Below are positions 1 to 6,157 of a stretch of 20,449 nt of DNA, piece by piece. Made by a program: the position numbers and the translations under genes. The first letter of the stretch is position 1, and each line of letters opens with the position of its first letter. The stretch comes from an uncultured Rubrobacteraceae bacterium. GTDB lineage: Bacteria > Actinomycetota > Rubrobacteria > Rubrobacterales > Rubrobacteraceae. The notes under the pieces were generated by a model. It did no database searches, was not told where the DNA came from, and saw only the letters and a list, made by a program, of their open reading frames with translations. Location: positions 1 through 20,449 of the forward strand of contig CADCUZ010000162.1 of assembly GCA_902806015.1 (NCBI GenBank). The letters are read 5' to 3'.

Positions 1-87
1 ATTGAGGAAGCGTTCCAAGAAGGTTGGGAAAGGTTGAGGTCTTTTCACCGACCGAGGACGACAAGGCTACCGGGAAAGGAGGGAAAG

Positions 88-330
88 ATGTGGAAGGATA
101 ACCTGAAGGTAGGAAAGCCGGATGTGAAGGTGGATGCACCGGCGCACACGCCGGGGGTAAATGCGGGCAACGAGCCCGGCGGTATCGAGGGGGACCCCGG
201 CATCCATTACACCGGCGAGAACGAGGCGGGGCGTCCTCAAGCCAAGGCTACCATGCGGCTATCCACGGGCATCAACCCCGAGCTCAGGAACCCGATAGAC
301 CCGAACATGCCGACCATGCCGCCGCCATAA
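88..330 (+). CDS. Small Pro/Gly-rich protein at head of hydrogenase accessory genes
   Basis: An 80-aa product begins at ATG 88, which follows a good ribosome site (GGAGGGAAAG, about 78-87). It is hydrophilic and has no membrane segment. It is rich in Gly, Pro, Asn and Asp, contains a run around VDAPAHTPGVNAGN and ends in a Pro/Met-rich tail (NPIDPNMPTMPPP), so it looks largely disordered. I cannot name a family. Position, as the first complete gene before the DUF6084-like gene and maturation protease, suggests a hydrogenase-associated scaffold or linker, which is inference only. The reading frame stays open to base 1, so an N-terminal extension (or a longer protein entering from upstream) cannot be excluded; the ribosome site argues for the ATG. 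Another frame ends with a basic tail at 35-37 and could be the end of the upstream gene. Confidence 0.6.
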   Translation: MWKDNLKVGKPDVKVDAPAHTPGVNAGNEPGGIEGDPGIHYTGENEAGRPQAKATMRLSTGINPELRNPIDPNMPTMPPP

Positions 331-333
331 CCA

Positions 334-431
334 CCTTGGCTGGCGGGGCGGTTCGCCCGACCGGGCACCGTTGTGAGGCCGTAACTGGGGCGTAAAGGCC
401 AAGGAGCACGCAAGGTGATCTGCTTGGCCTT
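334..431 (+). promoter_or_regulatory. Mutually exclusive inverted repeats in the 192-nt intergenic gap
   Basis: The 331-522 stretch is the largest gap in an otherwise packed operon. It holds CCTTGGC (334-340), AAGGCCAAGG (395-404) and CTTGGCCTT (423-431). The middle element can pair with either the first (7 bp) or the last (9 bp perfect, 19-nt loop). A further small hairpin GGGCG/CGCCC (346-350/354-358) lies between. There is no T-run after the last stem, so this is not an ordinary intrinsic terminator. It could be an RNA-processing, stability or attenuation element between the 80-aa gene and the DUF6084-like gene. Function is unproven. Confidence 0.3.
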
Positions 432-522
432 CTACGTCTCCTGCGGCAAGACCGGGGAACGAGGAGGATCGGCATTCTAAGCGTGAGAACACCAAGCAAG
501 CTCCCTTTTAGAGGAGAACCGG

Positions 523-1170
523 GTGCCTGACCTGGATTTCGCGGTAGAGGATGCCGATGTTCTCGAATTTGCCGCCGTTCCGAGCCTCCTCTTCAAGTTG
601 CGCCTCGAAAACCTGGAAGAAGAGCCCATCCGTTCCGTCGCCCTCAGCACCCAGGTTCGAATCGCGGCGACGCAGCGGCACTACGAAGCGGCGGAGCAGG
701 AACGGCTTCTCGAGGTATTCGGCGAGCCTCACAGATGGGGGAGCACGCTGCGGAGCTTGCTCTGGACCCACACCACCCTCCAAGTTCCTCCGTTCTCCGG
801 GAGCACGGTAGTAGATATGCCCGTTACTTGCACCTACGATTTCGATGTAGTCGCTGCCAAGTACTTCGATGCCCTCGAAGACGGCGAGGTGCCGCTAGAG
901 TTCTTGTTCAGCGGCACGGTCTTCTACGCGGGGGAGGGCGGTGGGCTGCAGATAGCGCGGATCCCCTGGGAGAAAGAGGCACAGTTTCGGATGCCTGTCC
1001 GGTTGTGGAAGGAGATGATGGAGCACTATTTCCCCAACAGCGCCTGGATCAGGCTCCGCAAAGACGCCTTCGATCGGCTCTACGACTATAAGGCTCGCAG
1101 AGGGCTCCCGACCTGGGAAGCCGCCGTGGAGGCTCTGCTGCACGCGAGCGAGCAGGAGGTGGAGCGGTAG
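523..1170 (+). CDS. DUF6084-like hydrogenase-associated protein
   Basis: A 215-aa soluble protein starts at GTG 523 behind GAGGAG (511-516). From memory it matches DUF6084, a family found beside actinobacterial [NiFe]-hydrogenase genes: it opens with PDLDFAVEDADV, has a beta-rich middle, and carries the C-terminal signature FPNSAWIRLRKDAFDRLYDYKARRG (shown here at about residues 170-195; key words FPNSAW, FDRL and RRGLPTW). No cofactor motif, membrane segment or signal peptide is visible. Its stop overlaps the next gene's GTG by one base, implying translational coupling. The biochemical role is unknown; co-occurrence suggests assembly or electron transfer for the hydrogenase. The family assignment rests on recall, not a search. 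Confidence 0.8.
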   Translation: MPDLDFAVEDADVLEFAAVPSLLFKLRLENLEEEPIRSVALSTQVRIAATQRHYEAAEQERLLEVFGEPHRWGSTLRSLLWTHTTLQVPPFSGSTVVDMPVTCTYDFDVVAAKYFDALEDGEVPLEFLFSGTVFYAGEGGGLQIARIPWEKEAQFRMPVRLWKEMMEHYFPNSAWIRLRKDAFDRLYDYKARRGLPTWEAAVEALLHASEQEVER

Positions 1171-2180
1171 TGGACGCGGCGAAGAAGATCGCCGAGGCGG
1201 TGCTCTACGAGGGGTACCTGCTGTGGCCCTATCGCCGGTCGGCGAGAAAAAATCAGCAGCGCTGGACGTTCGGGGGGGTGCACCCGAGGGCTTACAGCGA
1301 GGCTAGGGGCGAGGACGACCCCTGGATCATGCAGACCCAGTGTCTGGTGCTGGAGGATGAAGAAACCACCATCGAGGTGCAGGTCCGTTTCCTGCATGTC
1401 GTCGAGCGGAAGGTAGGCGTAAAGAGCGGCGAACTCCTGAAGTTCGCGGACGAGTTGCGGGTCGGGGGGGAGCTTCACCTGCCATGGGACGAGGCGGCCG
1501 AGCGAGAGGTAGGGGTCGGGCGCTTCAAGCTCTCCGAGCTACCGGGTTCTCCCAAAGAGGTGGAGATAGACATCCCCGGGGGGAGCAGGGAGGAGCCGCT
1601 GGCGGAACCCACCGGAGAGGTCGTGGGGGCCCTGGTGCGTAGCTGGCGCCCTCTACGCGGGGCGGTAAGGGTGGGGGCCGAGCCGTTGCGAGATGGGGCC
1701 TACAGGGTAACGGTCAGGATAACCAACACCACCCCCTGGGGGGGCGAGGACCGGGAGAGCACGCTCAAGCAGACCTTCGTCTCGACCCACACGGCGCTGG
1801 AGGTAGAGGGGGGGGAGTTCGTCTCGCTCATGGACCCGCCGGAGGAGTTGCGGGAGGCCGCGGAAGGGTGCGAGAACCTGAAGACCTGGCCGGTGCTCGT
1901 CGGGGAGGAAGGGGAGACGAACATGCTGCTCTCCTCCCCGATCATCCTCTACGACTACCCCCAGATCGCCCCCGAGAGCCCCGGTGACCTGTTCGACGGG
2001 ACCGAGATCGACCAGATGCTCATACTCAACGTGCTCAACCTCACGGACGAGGAGAAAGAAGAGATGCGCGCCTCTGACCCGCGGGGGCGGGAGATCCTGG
2101 CCCGGTGCGAGTCCCTTTCGACGGAGGAACTTATGAAGCTCAACGGGACCTTCCGGGATATCCGGATGCTGAGGCCGTAG
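1170..2180 (+). CDS. Conserved hydrogenase-cluster protein, 336 aa, unknown function
   Basis: The 336-aa product starts at GTG 1170, sharing one base with the previous stop. The N-terminus reads AEAVLYEGYLLWPYRRSA followed by NQQRWTFGGVHPRAY, a segment with conserved-motif character (aromatics and WPYRRSA). Further on are alternating beta-type stretches and acidic patches; no transmembrane helix, signal peptide or Cys cluster is seen. It sits in an unbroken chain with the DUF6084-like gene and a 104-aa gene, upstream of the maturation endopeptidase, so it most likely serves hydrogenase assembly or attachment. I recall similar proteins in actinobacterial hydrogenase clusters but no family name. 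Runs of six or seven Gs occur in the gene (e.g. near 1270, 1740 and 1810), yet the frame is intact throughout. Confidence 0.75.
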   Translation: MDAAKKIAEAVLYEGYLLWPYRRSARKNQQRWTFGGVHPRAYSEARGEDDPWIMQTQCLVLEDEETTIEVQVRFLHVVERKVGVKSGELLKFADELRVGGELHLPWDEAAEREVGVGRFKLSELPGSPKEVEIDIPGGSREEPLAEPTGEVVGALVRSWRPLRGAVRVGAEPLRDGAYRVTVRITNTTPWGGEDRESTLKQTFVSTHTALEVEGGEFVSLMDPPEELREAAEGCENLKTWPVLVGEEGETNMLLSSPIILYDYPQIAPESPGDLFDGTEIDQMLILNVLNLTDEEKEEMRASDPRGREILARCESLSTEELMKLNGTFRDIRMLRP

Positions 2181-2181
2181 C

Positions 2182-2496
2182 GTGGAGGAGTTCTTCCGGG
2201 AGCAGGAGGGGAGGCCCGCGCTCGAGAGCCTGCTCGTGGAGGGCGTCGAGCTACGGAAGGGTAGCCGGGTCCTGCTCCGACCCCACCCCGGGGGGGACAT
2301 CATGGACCTCGCGCTCGCCGGGAAGGTCGCGTTTATCGAGGCCGTAGAGCAGGACTACGAGGACCGGATCCACCTGGCGGTAACGCTGGAGGACGACCCG
2401 GGAAGGGACCTGGGGGCCGACCGCATCCTCGGGCACCGGTTCTTCTTCTCCCCCGAGGAGGTCATACCGCTGGACCTGGAGACCACCGATGAGTAG
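2182..2496 (+). CDS. Conserved hydrogenase-cluster protein, 104 aa, unknown function
   Basis: A 104-aa protein starts at GTG 2182, one base after the preceding stop, and overlaps the next gene by 8 nt (2489-2496). It is soluble and acidic. Visible conserved-looking parts are RVLLRPHPGGDIMDLALAG (about residues 28-46), which may form a small beta-barrel, and DDPGRDLGADRILGHRFFF near the C-terminus. The tight overlap with the maturation protease suggests joint expression and a role in hydrogenase maturation or regulation. No enzymatic motif is recognised. Confidence 0.75.
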   Translation: MEEFFREQEGRPALESLLVEGVELRKGSRVLLRPHPGGDIMDLALAGKVAFIEAVEQDYEDRIHLAVTLEDDPGRDLGADRILGHRFFFSPEEVIPLDLETTDE

Positions 2497-3001
2497 CCGC
2501 GTCCTGATCGCCGGCGTCGGCAACATATTCCTCGGCGACGACGGTTTCGGGGTCGAGGTGGTCAAGCGGCTCGCCGGGCGCGAGATGCCGGGGGGCGTCG
2601 AGGTGAAGGACTTCGGTATTCGGGGGATGGACCTCGCCTACGCGCTCCAGGACGATTACGAGGTGGTCGTCTTCGTCGACGCCACCCCGCGGGGCGAAAA
2701 GCCGGGTACCGTCTACCTCATCGAGCCGGAGATCGAGGAAGACGAAGGGGTGGTGCTTGACACCCACGGGATGGATCCCGTCAAGGTGATCAGATTCGCC
2801 CGCGCGCTCGGTGGCGGGCCAACCAGAACCCTCGTGGTGGGCTGCGAGCCGCAGGTGGTCTTGAGCGGGGAAGACTACGACGAGATGCTTATGGAGCTGA
2901 GCGAGCCGGTGCATGCGGCGGTGGAGGAGGCCGTGAAACTGGTGGAGTCGCTGGTTGGGGAGATCAGTGAAAAGGGCGACAGGGTTCGCCCCGGAGGTTG
3001 A
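2489..3001 (+). CDS. [NiFe]-hydrogenase maturation endopeptidase (HyaD/HybD family)
   Basis: This 170-aa protein is a hydrogenase-specific protease that clips the C-terminal peptide from the large subunit after Ni insertion. It opens with the family motif GVGNIFLGDDGFGV (residues 9-22). The three nickel-sensing positions of HybD (Glu16, Asp62, His93 in E. coli) align with D18 in GDD, D64 in VFVDATPRG and H93 in LDTHGMDP. D18 for Glu is a conservative change seen in the family. Start ATG 2489 lies inside the end of the preceding gene. Its presence implies that a processed [NiFe] large subunit is encoded nearby, outside the window. The specific symbol (hyaD, hybD or a group-1h-type name) cannot be fixed from sequence alone. 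Confidence 0.93.
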   Translation: MSSRVLIAGVGNIFLGDDGFGVEVVKRLAGREMPGGVEVKDFGIRGMDLAYALQDDYEVVVFVDATPRGEKPGTVYLIEPEIEEDEGVVLDTHGMDPVKVIRFARALGGGPTRTLVVGCEPQVVLSGEDYDEMLMELSEPVHAAVEEAVKLVESLVGEISEKGDRVRPGG

Positions 3002-3031
3002 GGTGTCAGGTGGAGAGGAGGTGAAATCGGT

Positions 3032-3133
3032 ATGAAGAAACTGCTGTTGTTGGGCTTGGTTGTGGGAGTGGGGTACATGGTGGCCGGGCAGTGGCCGGAC
3101 ATCCAAAGGTACATGAAGATCAGAGCGATGTAG
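3032..3133 (+). CDS. DUF6893-like 33-aa single-helix membrane microprotein
   Basis: ATG 3032 follows GGAGAGGAGGTGA (3012-3024) and encodes a 33-aa product. It has two lysines, a hydrophobic helix (LLLLGLVVGVGYMVAG, residues 4-19) and a short basic tail with WPDIQRYMKIRAM. That tail pattern (P-D-I-x-R-Y-x-K-I-x-x-M) matches my memory of DUF6893, a family of very short actinobacterial proteins seen in hydrogenase clusters. It probably sits in the membrane by one N-terminal helix with a cytoplasmic amphipathic tail. It lies 30 nt after the maturation protease. A role as a membrane tether or assembly factor is inference. It is too short for many gene finders and is easily missed. Confidence 0.75.
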   Translation: MKKLLLLGLVVGVGYMVAGQWPDIQRYMKIRAM

Positions 3134-3194
3134 AACCCGCAGCCGCGAGGGGATGTATGGGCGTGCTGCACCGGCAAAGGAGCACGTGCCGCGA

Positions 3195-3293
3195 ATGGGC
3201 TTGAGTAGATCGGTGCTGGGAGGAGTCGCAAGGTTTTTCTTGGGCCTGCAAAGGCTGAACAGCCCTCCGGTGGAAGGCTCGGACGCGCCATGA
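3195..3293 (+). CDS. Possible 32-aa protein overlapping the hypF start
   Basis: A short frame from ATG 3195 to TGA 3293 gives 32 aa: a Ser/Arg start, a hydrophobic/amphipathic segment (VLGGVARFFLGLQRL) and an SPPVEGSDAP tail. AAAGGAG (3177-3183) is a plausible ribosome site 11 nt upstream, and the stop overlaps the hypF ATG in an ATGA arrangement typical of translational coupling; hypF has no strong ribosome site of its own. A longer in-frame ATG at 3153 would give 46 aa. I recognise no family. It may be a real microprotein or simply a leader that couples translation into hypF. Confidence 0.4.
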   Translation: MGLSRSVLGGVARFFLGLQRLNSPPVEGSDAP

Positions 3294-5611
3294 GAACACC
3301 TACCCGGGAACGCCGGGAGGTCTCCGTCCGGGGCATAGTGCAGGGAGTCGGTTTCAGACCCTTCGTCTACGCCCTGGCGCGCAAGAACGGGCTCTTTGGG
3401 CTGGTCCGCAACGACGCCGAAGGGGTCCGCATCGAGGTGGAGGGCACGCCGGGGGAGTTGGAACGCTTCGTGCGTGCCCTCGAGGAGGACGCCCCGCCGC
3501 TTGCCGTGGTCGAGTCCGTCGGGTGGCAACCGCTCGCGACGCTCGGGGACCGGGAGTTCAGGATCGAAGAGAGCCGGGAGGGCGACCGGCGGCGGGCGCT
3601 CGTCTCCCCCGACGTCGCCACCTGCGACGACTGCCTGGCCGAGATTCTCGACCCCGCCGATCGGCGCCACCGCTACCCGTTCACGAACTGCACCAACTGC
3701 GGCCCGCGATTCACGATCACCCGCTCCGTCCCCTACGACCGGGCCACGACCACGATGTCCGCCTTCGGGATGTGCCCCGATTGCCGGCGGGAGTACGACG
3801 ACCCCGCCGACCGCCGCTTCCACGCCCAGCCCAACGCCTGCCCGGACTGCGGACCACGGGTGCGTCTACTTGACCGTTTCGGACACGAGCTGCGCGTCAA
3901 GCCGGGGGACCCTATCTCGCGGACGGCGCAGCTGCTGCGCGGGCGGGCCGTCGTCGCCATAAAGGGCCTCGGCGGCTACCACCTGGCCTGCGACCCGTTC
4001 GACGCCGCGGCGGTCAGGGCATTGCGGGGCCGCAAGGTGCGCCAGGACAAGCCCTTCGCGCTTATGGCCCGCGATCTCGCGCAGGTGGGGGAGCTGTGCC
4101 GCGTGACGCCGGAGGAGGAAGCGCTCCTCACCTCACTCGCCCGCCCCATAGTGCTACTGGAGCGTCGCCAGGATAGCGGTGTGGCAGAAGAGGTGGCCCC
4201 GCGCCAGAAGATGCTGGGGGTGATGCTGGCGTACACGCCGCTGCACCAACTGCTGTTGGGCGACGCGGGCATCCCGCTGGTCATGACCAGCGGCAACAAT
4301 TCCGACGAGCCCATCGCCTACCGGGACGAAGAAGCGTTCGAGCAACTCTGCGACATAGCGGACTACTTTCTCGTGCACGACCGTCCCATCCACACGCGCT
4401 GCGACGACAGCGTGTTACGGATAGCCGCAGGTGGACCCTATCCCCTCCGGCGCTCGCGCGGCTACGCGCCCGCGCCGCTGCGGCTCGCCGGGGGGTTCGT
4501 CCGTCACACCCTGGCCTGCGGCGGGGAGCTCAAGAACACTTTTTGCCTGGCGAAGGACAGCCACGCCTTCCCGAGTCACCACGTCGGGGACATGGAGAAC
4601 TACGAGACGCTGCGGTCCTTCCGGGAGGGGGTCGAGCACTACCGCCGGCTCTTCGATGTGCAACCTGAGCTGGTCGCCTACGACCTCCATCCCGAGTACC
4701 TTTCGACCAAGTACGCCCGAGAGTTAGAAGAAGACGGGCTCCCGGCGGTCGGCATCCAGCACCACCACGCGCACGTCGCGAGCTGCCTCGCGGACAACGA
4801 GCGTCCCGACGGAGAGCGCGTCATAGGGATCGCACTCGACGGGACCGGCCAAGGCATCGACGGCGCGGTCTGGGGCGGGGAATTTTTCGAGGGCAGCCTG
4901 GAAGGCGGGTTCGTCCGGCGGGCGCACCTTGAGTATGCCCCGCTGCCAGGAGGATCGGCGGCGATCCGCCAACCCTGGCGAATGGCGATCGCGCGGCTCA
5001 TCATGCTCTACGGCGAAGAGCAGGCCTTGAAGCTCCCGCTTAAGGTAGTTTGGGAGGCGGGGGAGCGGAACGTGCGCCTCATCGCCCGTCTCGTGGAGCA
5101 CGGGCTGAATACCCCGCCGACGTCCAGCGCCGGGCGGCTTTTCGACGCCGTCGCGGCCCTCGTCGGGGTACCGGGCTCCGGGCGCGCCACCTACGAGGGG
5201 CAGGCCGCGGTGGAGTTGGAGCTGGCCGCCCGCGGTCCGGCGAGCCGGGGCTACGCTTTCCGGCTGCGGCCCGAAGAGGGGATGTGGGTGGTGGAGACCG
5301 GGGGGCTCCTGAGCGGGGTGGTCGAAGACCTGCTGTCTGGGCGGAAGACGGGGGAGATCTCCGCCACGTTTCACCGGACGATGGCGGAGGTGATCGTCGC
5401 CGGGTGCGAGCGGATCCGGGAGGAGGGAGGGGCGAGCGCCGTAGCGCTCTCCGGGGGGACTTTCCAAAACTTGCTACTGATGGAGCAGGTGTTAGAGTTC
5501 CTGGCGGGGAAAGGCTTCGCGGTCTACCGGCACCGACGGGTGCCGACCAACGACGGTGGGCTCGCCTTGGGCCAGGCGGTGCTAGCGAACAGTTCTGTTC
5601 AGAGGGGATAG
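3290..5611 (+). CDS. hypF: Carbamoyltransferase HypF
   Basis: This 773-aa protein is full length for HypF, which uses carbamoyl phosphate and ATP to make the thiocarboxamide on HypE that becomes the cyanide ligands of the active-site iron. All domains are visible: acylphosphatase (about 8-95, RGIVQGVGFRPFVY), two zinc fingers (C112, C115, C134, C137 and C162, C165, C184, C187), a YrdC-like domain (about 205-390, KGLGGYHLAC and MTSGNNSDEPI), and a Kae1-like domain (about 405-770) with metal-binding HHHAH (491-495), DGTGQGIDGAVWGGEF and ALSGGTFQN. ATG 3290 overlaps the stop of a small upstream frame; hypC follows after 13 nt. Confidence 0.97.
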   Translation: MRTPTRERREVSVRGIVQGVGFRPFVYALARKNGLFGLVRNDAEGVRIEVEGTPGELERFVRALEEDAPPLAVVESVGWQPLATLGDREFRIEESREGDRRRALVSPDVATCDDCLAEILDPADRRHRYPFTNCTNCGPRFTITRSVPYDRATTTMSAFGMCPDCRREYDDPADRRFHAQPNACPDCGPRVRLLDRFGHELRVKPGDPISRTAQLLRGRAVVAIKGLGGYHLACDPFDAAAVRALRGRKVRQDKPFALMARDLAQVGELCRVTPEEEALLTSLARPIVLLERRQDSGVAEEVAPRQKMLGVMLAYTPLHQLLLGDAGIPLVMTSGNNSDEPIAYRDEEAFEQLCDIADYFLVHDRPIHTRCDDSVLRIAAGGPYPLRRSRGYAPAPLRLAGGFVRHTLACGGELKNTFCLAKDSHAFPSHHVGDMENYETLRSFREGVEHYRRLFDVQPELVAYDLHPEYLSTKYARELEEDGLPAVGIQHHHAHVASCLADNERPDGERVIGIALDGTGQGIDGAVWGGEFFEGSLEGGFVRRAHLEYAPLPGGSAAIRQPWRMAIARLIMLYGEEQALKLPLKVVWEAGERNVRLIARLVEHGLNTPPTSSAGRLFDAVAALVGVPGSGRATYEGQAAVELELAARGPASRGYAFRLRPEEGMWVVETGGLLSGVVEDLLSGRKTGEISATFHRTMAEVIVAGCERIREEGGASAVALSGGTFQNLLLMEQVLEFLAGKGFAVYRHRRVPTNDGGLALGQAVLANSSVQRG

Positions 5612-5624
5612 GAGGCAGAGGGGC

Positions 5625-5903
5625 ATGTGTTTGGGGATACCGGGCCAGATAGTCGAGATCTTGGACGAAGACATCTATCTTGCCAAGGCGGAGGTAGGGG
5701 GAGTCCGTAGGAACATAAACATCGGCCTGGTCCACTACGACGAGCAGAAGATAGAGGCGGGGGACTGGGTGCTCATCCACGTGGGTTTCGCCATGTCCAA
5801 GCTCGACGAAGCCGAGGCGCACGCCGCCTTGAAGGCCCTGGAACAGATCGGGGAAGAATACGAGCAGGAGCTGGAGGAGCTCAAGGCCTCCCAGATAGAG
5901 TAG
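5625..5903 (+). CDS. hypC: Hydrogenase assembly chaperone HypC
   Basis: A 92-aa HypC/HybG family chaperone that, with HypD, carries the Fe(CN)2CO precursor to the hydrogenase large subunit. The N-terminus MCLGIPGQIVEI has the essential Cys2 exposed after Met removal, which fixes ATG 5625 as the start; GATAGGAGG (5607-5615) precedes it. The core (VGGVRRNINIGLV, GDWVLIHVGFAMSKLDEAEA) is canonical. The C-terminus is an acidic, probably helical extension of about 25 residues (EEYEQELEELKASQIE). It is followed after 2 nt by a second HypC-like gene. Confidence 0.96.
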   Translation: MCLGIPGQIVEILDEDIYLAKAEVGGVRRNINIGLVHYDEQKIEAGDWVLIHVGFAMSKLDEAEAHAALKALEQIGEEYEQELEELKASQIE

Positions 5904-5905
5904 CC

Positions 5906-6157
5906 GTGCGCGAAGAAGAGCCTATGCTGCCAGGCTACTGCACGCTGGACCACGACGGGTGCGTCACCTGCTCGGACGCCGGCATCCCGGTGCGGGTGGT
6001 CTCTTTGGAAGGGTACGATGCCCTCTGCGAAGACGCTGTCGGCAACCGGGCCGAGATAGCCGTCGAACTGGTGGCCCCCGTAGGGGTGGGAGAGGTTCTG
6101 CTGACGCACGGAGGTGTGGCCATCGGGAGGGTGGCCGCGCAGGAGGAGGATTCTTAG
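5906..6157 (+). CDS. Second HypC-like protein with Cys-rich N-terminus
   Basis: An 83-aa protein starting at GTG 5906 (alternative ATG 5924, giving 77 aa; neither has a strong ribosome site). The second half (RAEIAVELVAPVGVGEVLLTHGGVAIGRV) has the beta-barrel pattern of HypC/HupF (compare hypC's GDWVLIHVGFAM). The N-terminal MCxxxP motif of true HypC is absent; instead there is C12, C19, C22 (C-x6-C-x2-C, in GCVTCSD) and C41. This resembles the short HypC/HupF-type proteins annotated in actinobacterial hyp operons. The Cys arrangement could bind metal or accept the iron complex in another way. It lies between hypC and hypD and shares one base with hypD's start. Confidence 0.75.
   Translation: MREEEPMLPGYCTLDHDGCVTCSDAGIPVRVVSLEGYDALCEDAVGNRAEIAVELVAPVGVGEVLLTHGGVAIGRVAAQEEDS

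Noticed and set aside
415..480. A 21-aa frame from GTG with AAGGAG upstream in the 331-522 gap
   Set aside because: Very short, no recognisable pattern, and its ribosome site is partly inside the inverted repeat; not enough to call a gene.
2462..3823. A 453-aa open frame on the - strand
   Set aside because: It lies across the maturation protease, the DUF6893-like gene and hypF, which are certain by motifs. The product is low-complexity and without any recognised domain, as expected for the antisense of GC-rich coding DNA.
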